25,869 nucleotides of DNA, taken from positions 1 through 25,869 of the forward strand of contig JALHSW010000034.1 of assembly GCA_022865365.1 (NCBI GenBank), read 5' to 3'. This document shows positions 20,434-25,869 of this stretch, piece by piece. Origin of the DNA: Acidimicrobiia bacterium. Its GTDB lineage: Bacteria > Actinomycetota > Acidimicrobiia > IMCC26256 > PALSA-555. Positions within the stretch are counted from its first letter, which is position 1. Every line of letters begins with the position of its first letter. The notes under the pieces are model-generated. The model was not told the DNA's origin, made no database searches, and was given only the letters and a program-made list of their open reading frames with translations. The position numbers were made by a program, and so were the translations under genes.

Positions 20434-22103
20434 TCGGGTGGTCGCGCGGCGGGTGGGAGCTCTTCGAGGATCGTGGCCGCCGTCGCGTCGTCGAACAGCC
20501 CCACGTCGCCGTTTGGCCAGTGGCCGGGGAGGTAGCGCCGGCCCTCGAGCGCATAGTGCCAGAGCCCACGCCCGGCGTTGCCCACCTCGTCGGGTCCGCG
20601 CGCATCCGGGTCCCAGAAGATCACGGTCGCGTCGTCGCCGCCGGTCAGGTCGACGCCGGGCCAGATGCGGTGCCGGCCCCACGACAGGTGCAGGAACGGG
20701 CTGCTCGTGGGACGTGTGGCGGGGAACCGGAACAGGCCCGCGCGGAAGGTCTCGGGTGTGAGGTCGGGACCGGCCAGGTGCACGCCGGTGAAGAACAGCA
20801 GCTGGGCCTGGACGAGGATGCGGAACGTGCTCGCCTCCGGTGGGAGCCCGGTCTGCCACACGACGATCTGCGCGAGCTCGTCGATGTCGTCGGCCTGACG
20901 CGTCGGCAGCAACGAGACGCCGAAGGCGTGCGCCCACTGCCGTTGGTCGTACTCGCGGCCGAACACCGCGGTGTCGGTGTACGCGTAGCCCATCACGACC
21001 CACTCGGGGAAGTACCCCTGCGCGGTGGCTTCCTTGGTGAGGAACACGGGGAAGACGGGATCGCCGGCGATGATCACGCTCGTGACGTGCGCCTCGCGCA
21101 GTGCAGCGATCGTCGCCCGCGCCCCTTCCTGCGCGTCGGCGAGATCGAGCTGGTAGGGCACCTCGGTCGCGATCCTGACGTGCTGGGTGCGGAGGAGGTC
21201 GGCGAAGCGGGCGAAGCTGCGGTCGAACGTTCCCGGCTCGTCGTCGTAGCGAACGACGCCGAAGCGGCGCGTCTGCTTCGCCAACGCGCGGTCTCCGGCA
21301 TACTTCGCCTTACGCCCCGAAAGCTCCTTGCCGACGAACTCCGACCAGTGCTCGGCCGCCTGTTCCGGCGACGCGAGGGTCGGCCACACGTAGGGTGAAC
21401 GCGATCGCAGGAACGACTCGGGCGCCGCGGTGGTGCAGTCCCCGACGCAGAGAACACCTCTCGCCGCGAGCTCATCGGCGTACGCGGTCGTCTGGCTCGG
21501 CCCACCGAACGACGCGAACGCGCCGATCTCGGTCGCGACCTGGATCGCGTCGGCCTTGGCCGACACGTCGTCGTCGGGCGGCCCACTTCCCCGCACGGGT
21601 ACGAGTCGGACGTGGCGCCCATACGTCTCGTAGTTCGCCTCGAAGAAGTCGACGTACTGCTGGTTCGTGCGCAGCTCGGAGTCGAGGCTCTCGTCGCTGC
21701 CGCTCCGCTCGAGGAACGTCTGCTCCAGGAGGTCGGGCTGCTGCTGATACACGGCGACCACGATCTCGTTGCGTGTCACCCCGGGTGATGTGCTGTCGGC
21801 CTTGTCGGCACCGCTGCCGTCGCCAGTCGACGGATCGACGCACGGCGGTGCGTACCAGAGTGGGACCGCGACCTTGCCGGTGCTCGTGTCGCAGTGAGGT
21901 CCCCACGCGACATCGACGCCGCGGGCCCGCGCCTCGTCGAAGGTCAACGGGAGCGCGGTCGGTCCCTTCGCCGGGCGCACGCGTGCCGCGTCGTCTCCAC
22001 CCCCGACGAGGAGTGCGACCACCACCACCACCAGGAGGACGGCGACCGCGGGGATGTAGCGGGTGGCAACCGAGCCGAGCGACGGTCGTCGGGTCCTGGT
22101 CAC
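20397..22103 (-). CDS. Membrane-anchored substrate-binding protein of the fused ABC transporter (LivK-like, large)
   Basis: This 568-residue protein has an uncleaved-looking N-terminal helix (YIPAVAVLLVVVVVALLVGGG, residues ~16-36) with a basic tail before it, and no lipobox. An extra region of about 75 residues (WGPHCDTSTGKVAVPLWYAPPCVDPSTG, C71 and C88 possibly bonded) precedes the type I binding-protein domain starting near NEIVVAVYQ (112). The domain includes ATEIGAFASFGGPSQTTAYADELAARGVLCVGDC and a lobe-2 segment (VTSVIIAGDPVFPVFLTKEA). It is longer than usual LivK proteins (~370-400). GTG 22103 overlaps the stop of the giant transporter gene by 4 bp, so it surely serves that transporter. 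The ligand is unknown. The gene's end overlaps the acyltransferase tail-to-tail. Confidence 0.8.
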   Translation of the reverse strand: MTRTRRPSLGSVATRYIPAVAVLLVVVVVALLVGGGDDAARVRPAKGPTALPLTFDEARARGVDVAWGPHCDTSTGKVAVPLWYAPPCVDPSTGDGSGADKADSTSPGVTRNEIVVAVYQQQPDLLEQTFLERSGSDESLDSELRTNQQYVDFFEANYETYGRHVRLVPVRGSGPPDDDVSAKADAIQVATEIGAFASFGGPSQTTAYADELAARGVLCVGDCTTAAPESFLRSRSPYVWPTLASPEQAAEHWSEFVGKELSGRKAKYAGDRALAKQTRRFGVVRYDDEPGTFDRSFARFADLLRTQHVRIATEVPYQLDLADAQEGARATIAALREAHVTSVIIAGDPVFPVFLTKEATAQGYFPEWVVMGYAYTDTAVFGREYDQRQWAHAFGVSLLPTRQADDIDELAQIVVWQTGLPPEASTFRILVQAQLLFFTGVHLAGPDLTPETFRAGLFRFPATRPTSSPFLHLSWGRHRIWPGVDLTGGDDATVIFWDPDARGPDEVGNAGRGLWHYALEGRRYLPGHWPNGDVGLFDDATAATILEELPPAARPPDYPSPASTSSQP

Positions 22104-25100
22104 GGCGCCGGAGCCTCGGCCGTGCTCCCGACGTAGGCCGCGACGACGGCCGGGTCATGCAGCACGTCGCTGGGCGCGCCGGTGGCGATGACGCGTCCGA
22201 CGTCGAGCGCGAGCAGACGATCGGAGACGGACTGGAGGAGCGCAAGGTCGTGCTCGATCACCACGAGTGTCGTCCCGAGATCGGCGCGGATGCGCAGGAG
22301 CACCGGTGCGAGCTCGTCGGCCTCGCTGCGCGCCAGGCCGGCGGATGGTTCGTCGAGGAGCAGCACGCGCGGGTTCGGGGCGAACACGCAGGCAAGATCC
22401 AACACCCGCCGCGTCCCCGTCGAGAGCTCGCGCACGAAGGTGTCGCGCCGAGCCGTGAGACCGAAGCGCTCGAGCAGCTCGTCGACGCGCGCCCCGGTCT
22501 CGGCCTCCGAGCGGGCGACGGCCGGCAGGTGGAGCGCGGCCGCGATCGGGTCACGCACCGCGACCAGGTCTTCACACGCGACGGCGAGCGTCTCGCTCAC
22601 GGTCAGCGCAGGGAAGAGCCGAGCGTCCTGGAACGAGCGCCCAAGTCCGTGCTGGGCGCGTGCGGGGGCTCGGAGGTGGTCGAGCTCGCTGGCGACGGTG
22701 CCGTCGTAGAGGCGCACCGTCCCCGCGTCGGCGCGGAGGAAGCCGCTGATCACGTCGAAGAGGGTGGTCTTGCCCGCGCCGTTCGGGCCGAGTATCCCGA
22801 GGATCTCGCCGTCGTGGGCATCGAACGAGACGTCATCGAGCGCGACCACGCCTCCGAAGGTCTTGGTGATCCCACGCACCTCGAGCCGGACGGGGGCCTC
22901 CGATGGAACGACGCGTCCCGCGGCGGCCCGCACCGGGGCGCCGCCTCGGTCGAGGAACACGGCGCGGACGAGGTCGGGACGGTCGAGCAGCTCTCGCGTC
23001 GGGCCGGCGAAGCGAACCGCACCCTTTTCGAGGAAGTAGGCGCGTGCCGCGACCTCGAGTGCGAGCGGCACCGACTGCTCGACCAGGAGCACGGTCGTGC
23101 CGCCCGAGGCCAGGTCACGCACTACTTCGAGCAGACGCGTCACGACGACGGGTGCGAGGCCCAGCGAGAGCTCGTCGAGCAGCAGCAGCCGGGGCCGGGC
23201 GACGAGCGCCATCGCGAGGTTCAGCATCTGCTGTTGGCCACCCGAGAGGTCGCCGGCACGCGCGGTGAGCCGGTCGCTGAGCTCGGGGAAGCGGTCCCAG
23301 GCGTCTTCAGTCGCGTCGCGCACCGCGTCGGGGTCGCCGCGACGGGTCCAGGCGGCGAGTCGCAGGTGCTCGGCGACGGTGAGCGACGGGAAGATCCCCA
23401 CGCCGCCGGGCGCGGAGGCCACGCCGAGCTCGGCGAGCGCTTCGGGCCGCGCATGGGTGACGTCGGCCCCCGCGACGCGGACGTGGCCGCCGGTCACCGG
23501 TGCGAGTCCGGCGACGGCCCGCAGCACGGTCGACTTCCCCGCACCGTTCGTGCCGAGCAGCGCGACGATCTCGCCGACCCCGACGTCGAGATCGACACCG
23601 TGCAGCACCGGGACCCGGTCGTACGCGACGCTCAAGTCCCGGACCTCGAGCATCGGCGGCGATCCGCCGACCGGTGGGGTCGGCAGCTCCGGCCGGGTCG
23701 GCGCGGTCTGCGGGGGGGCAAGGTCCATGTCGGCCGCTCCATCTGGGGCCTCGTCGGCCGTGAGGCTCGCCACCGTGAGGCCTCGACGTCGCGCAACGCG
23801 GCGGAGGAACCAGTCGCGCCCGTCGGCGAGGGCACCCCCGAGCCCACCTGGCAGGAGCATGAGGACCGCGAGGAGCCCGGCGCCCGTCGCGAGGATCTGC
23901 CACTCGGACGGCAGGAAGTAGTCGGCCCCGCGAACATATGCCGCGCCCAACAGCGCGCCCGGGGCGGAGCCGAGCCCTCCGATCACCGCCATCGTGAACA
24001 CCTGAAGGCTCTGCTCCGGGTGGTACGGACCGGTCGTCAGGCCGCTCTGCTGGTGGACGAACAGGGCGCCGGCGAAGGCGGCCAGGAAGCCTGAGCACGC
24101 GAACGCGAACAGCGTCGTCCGGTTCGCGTGCACGCCGAACGACTCGGCCGAGTGCTCGTTCTCGCGGATCGCGACAAGGACGCGGCCGGTGCGAGTCCGT
24201 CGCAAGCCCCGCACGATCGCGTACGCGAGCGCGAGCCCTACGACGCAGAGATAGTAGAAGCGGGTCTCGCCGTGCAGCCCGATCTCACCGAAGAGGGGGG
24301 TGCGGTCGATCCGGTCCGGGGGCAGCCAGTCGAACGTCGTCCCCTCGCCGAAGAACCCCCGGTTGAGCAGATACGCCGAGGTCATGAGCGCGAACGCGAG
24401 GCTTGTCACGGCGAGCGTGAGGCCCCGCCGGCGCAGCGCGGGGAGCCCGATGAGGAACGCCACGCCGGCTCCCACGAGGGCGCCGAGGAGCAGACCGATC
24501 GACAGGTCCCAGTGCAACCGGGCGGTGACCGCGCCCGCGACCGCGGCGCCGATCCCGGCGAACGCCATCTGGCCGAGGCTGACCTGCCCGGCCCAGCCGG
24601 TCAGCACGACGAGCGACATGCCGATGATCGCGAAGATCACGATCGCCGACGCGAGGTTCGTCCTGCTCTCGGAGAGGGCTGTGGGCACGGCGATGAGCAG
24701 GCCGACCACGAGCGCGGCGGCGCCCCACCGCATCGCACGCACCTCGGGGAGCCGCGCGAGCTCGCGGGGGATGGGCCGGACCTCGCGCGTGGTCTGCCAC
24801 GTGGATGCCTCCGCTGCTCGCCCCGGTCGGACGCGCGTGAGCACCAGTGCGCCGAGCACCACGACGAACAGGACCGGGTCGACGTAGGAGGGCTCGTGCC
24901 AGTGCCAGATCACCGCCTGCTCGACGATGCCCAGGAGCACGGCGGCGAGCGCGATCACGGTGAGGCGTTCCATCCGCCCGATCACGGCGGCGGCCAGTGC
25001 CCGCAGCAGGATCGTCGGCCCGAGCACCTCGCCGAGCGGCAGTCCGACGATCCCGGCGCGCAGATAGACGGCGAGGAACGCGAGCACGGTCGCCAGCACC

Positions 25101-25813
25101 CAGACCACGGTGTTGAGGCGCCGGATGGGGATGCCCAGGGTCGCAGCCCGGTCCGCGCGCTCGGCGCCGGCCCGCACCGCGATGCCGAGACTGCTCCTCG
25201 TCAGGAACAACGCCAGCCCGACGAACACGAGGGGGATCACCACGACCGCGACGATGTCGGCGCCGCCGAAGGTGATCGGGGCGATCGTCACGTCGAGGTC
25301 GAACGGGGAGGGGGGTGCGGCGCCGGGCAGGGTGAACCAGCGCGGGAGCAGCAGCGCACCCGCGGCCAACACCTGCGCAAGGCCGATCGTGGCGACGGAC
25401 AGCACGAGACGGGGCGAACGGGTGAATCGACGCACGATGACGACTTCGACGATCACGCCGAGCCCGATCGCCGTCGCGAGTCCGATCGCGAGCCCGGCCC
25501 ACCAGCTCAGCCCCACGGTGCTCACGGTGAAGAGCACGGCGAGCGTCGCCGGCATCGCGCCGAGATCGCCCGCGGCGAAGTTGATCACGCGATTCGCTCG
25601 CCACACGAGCGCGAGCCCGAGCGCCAACAGCGATGTGAGGCCCCCGATGATCGCGCCCTGCACCACGACGCCGCTCGGGACGTCCCAGGCGACGCGCACG
25701 AACGCGACGATCCCGATCGCGACCAGCGCCGGGACCAGCGCCGGGACCAGCGCCGGGATCACGGAACCGCGTAACGGGTGGGTGCCCCGGCGAACCGCGG
25801 CGGGGGTGCTCAC
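22100..25813 (-). CDS. Four-in-one branched-chain-amino-acid-type ABC transporter (LivH-LivM-LivF-LivG fusion)
   Basis: This single 1237-residue chain contains a whole importer core. Residues ~1-330 are a LivH-type permease (WRANRVINFAAGDLGAM). Residues ~360-670 are a LivM-type permease (GWAGQVSLGQMAFAGIGA, MAVIGGLGSAPGALLGA). Residues ~721-955 are a LivF-type ATPase (Walker A GTNGAGKS 754-761, LSGGQ 856-860, Walker B LLLLDE 876-881, VEQ at the switch). Residues ~976-1230 are a LivG-type ATPase (GPNGAGKT 1009-1016, signature LSTGT 1130-1134, LLLDE 1151-1155, IEHD with H1188). A proline-rich linker (~690-720) joins membrane and ATPase halves. Normally these are four genes, usually H-M-G-F. I see no frameshift or stop. 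GTG 25813 overlaps the upstream stop by 4 bp. The substrate (amino acid, amide or other) is unknown. Confidence 0.88.
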   Translation of the reverse strand: MSTPAAVRRGTHPLRGSVIPALVPALVPALVAIGIVAFVRVAWDVPSGVVVQGAIIGGLTSLLALGLALVWRANRVINFAAGDLGAMPATLAVLFTVSTVGLSWWAGLAIGLATAIGLGVIVEVVIVRRFTRSPRLVLSVATIGLAQVLAAGALLLPRWFTLPGAAPPSPFDLDVTIAPITFGGADIVAVVVIPLVFVGLALFLTRSSLGIAVRAGAERADRAATLGIPIRRLNTVVWVLATVLAFLAVYLRAGIVGLPLGEVLGPTILLRALAAAVIGRMERLTVIALAAVLLGIVEQAVIWHWHEPSYVDPVLFVVVLGALVLTRVRPGRAAEASTWQTTREVRPIPRELARLPEVRAMRWGAAALVVGLLIAVPTALSESRTNLASAIVIFAIIGMSLVVLTGWAGQVSLGQMAFAGIGAAVAGAVTARLHWDLSIGLLLGALVGAGVAFLIGLPALRRRGLTLAVTSLAFALMTSAYLLNRGFFGEGTTFDWLPPDRIDRTPLFGEIGLHGETRFYYLCVVGLALAYAIVRGLRRTRTGRVLVAIRENEHSAESFGVHANRTTLFAFACSGFLAAFAGALFVHQQSGLTTGPYHPEQSLQVFTMAVIGGLGSAPGALLGAAYVRGADYFLPSEWQILATGAGLLAVLMLLPGGLGGALADGRDWFLRRVARRRGLTVASLTADEAPDGAADMDLAPPQTAPTRPELPTPPVGGSPPMLEVRDLSVAYDRVPVLHGVDLDVGVGEIVALLGTNGAGKSTVLRAVAGLAPVTGGHVRVAGADVTHARPEALAELGVASAPGGVGIFPSLTVAEHLRLAAWTRRGDPDAVRDATEDAWDRFPELSDRLTARAGDLSGGQQQMLNLAMALVARPRLLLLDELSLGLAPVVVTRLLEVVRDLASGGTTVLLVEQSVPLALEVAARAYFLEKGAVRFAGPTRELLDRPDLVRAVFLDRGGAPVRAAAGRVVPSEAPVRLEVRGITKTFGGVVALDDVSFDAHDGEILGILGPNGAGKTTLFDVISGFLRADAGTVRLYDGTVASELDHLRAPARAQHGLGRSFQDARLFPALTVSETLAVACEDLVAVRDPIAAALHLPAVARSEAETGARVDELLERFGLTARRDTFVRELSTGTRRVLDLACVFAPNPRVLLLDEPSAGLARSEADELAPVLLRIRADLGTTLVVIEHDLALLQSVSDRLLALDVGRVIATGAPSDVLHDPAVVAAYVGSTAEAPAP
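25721..25756 (-). repeat. 12-bp tandem repeat encoding PALV three times
   Basis: On the minus strand CCGGCGCTGGTC occurs three times in a row, encoding PALV-PALV-PALV at residues 20-31 of the fused transporter, just before its first helix. It is in frame, so copy number can vary without disrupting the protein. Confidence 0.92.
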
Positions 25814-25869
25814 GCGCGGGTGTTCCCGACAAAGTCGACGACGACCTTCGCGAGCTGCGGACCGCGGTC
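25810..25869 (-). CDS. C-terminal end of an upstream gene (truncated by window)
   Basis: The minus strand from 25869 reads DRGPQLAKVVVDFVGNTRA and stops at TGA 25812-25810, overlapping the GTG of the fused transporter by 4 bp. The 19 residues are too few to assign a family. The 4-bp overlap suggests it is the first visible member of the transporter operon. Confidence 0.55.
   Translation of the reverse strand, partial: DRGPQLAKVVVDFVGNTRA

Noticed and set aside
21395..24094. An 899-codon plus-strand frame opposite the fused transporter and its binding protein
   Set aside because: The sequence is E/R/G-rich without motifs, while the opposite strand encodes clear ABC domains with Walker motifs.

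Overview
This is a GC-rich, gene-dense window with frequent GTG starts, many 4-bp stop/start overlaps and several apparently leaderless genes. That pattern, and the gene content, suggest the chromosome of an actinomycete (Actinomycetota). An Acidimicrobiia-like lineage is my guess, not a demonstrated fact. I see no rRNA, tRNA, CRISPR array, transposase, integrase or phage gene, and nothing that looks recently acquired. GC content and phylogeny were judged by eye.

Layout. Bases 1-3976 (+ strand) hold a truncated acyl-thioesterase, then a tight run of a dolichol-phosphate-mannose-synthase-like glycosyltransferase, a ChbG/YdjC-type deacetylase, a PIG-V-like membrane mannosyltransferase and a SAM methyltransferase. 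This looks like a small surface glycan or glycolipid cluster. Bases 3979-5847 (-) encode an unusual one-piece protein: a Cro/C1-type helix-turn-helix, a low-complexity linker with five DPF motifs and a C-terminal LamG/DUF1080-like sheet domain. Bases 5926-8499 hold an SDR oxidoreductase, a phytanoyl-CoA-dioxygenase-like enzyme, a gamma-carbonic-anhydrase-like protein and an NTF2-like protein. Bases 8531-11048 (-) hold a CDF metal transporter, a zinc metallohydrolase-like protein and a second SDR.

Bases 11131-15363 (-) are a polyamine-type ABC importer operon in the order potA-potD-potB-potC, with a recognisable promoter upstream and two perfect hairpins between potD and potB. Bases 15468-17481 (-) hold a five-helix membrane protein with candidate heme-ligand histidines, a membrane-anchored monoheme cytochrome c and a periplasmic-binding-protein-fold protein with no signal peptide. 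Divergently, 17561-19749 (+) hold a small two-helix membrane protein translationally coupled to a CASTOR/POLLUX-type ion channel, followed by a hexapeptide-repeat acyltransferase. Bases 20397-25813 (-) hold a very large fused branched-chain-amino-acid-type ABC transporter, with both permeases and both ATPases in one 1237-residue chain, and its membrane-anchored binding protein.

Cross-cutting observations. Seven gene starts have a TANNNT hexamer 6-8 nt upstream of a start-type codon, the arrangement of leaderless actinobacterial promoters. In one place two such hexamers on opposite strands share the same TA. In two places the hexamer begins at the stop codon of the preceding gene. Short tandem duplications of 14-17 bp sit at several gene boundaries, and one seems to have shifted a start codon away from its leaderless promoter. 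The most promising candidates for new biology are the channel with its small coupled partner, the four-in-one ABC transporter, the HTH/LamG regulator and the cytochrome/membrane-heme/AmiC-like trio.
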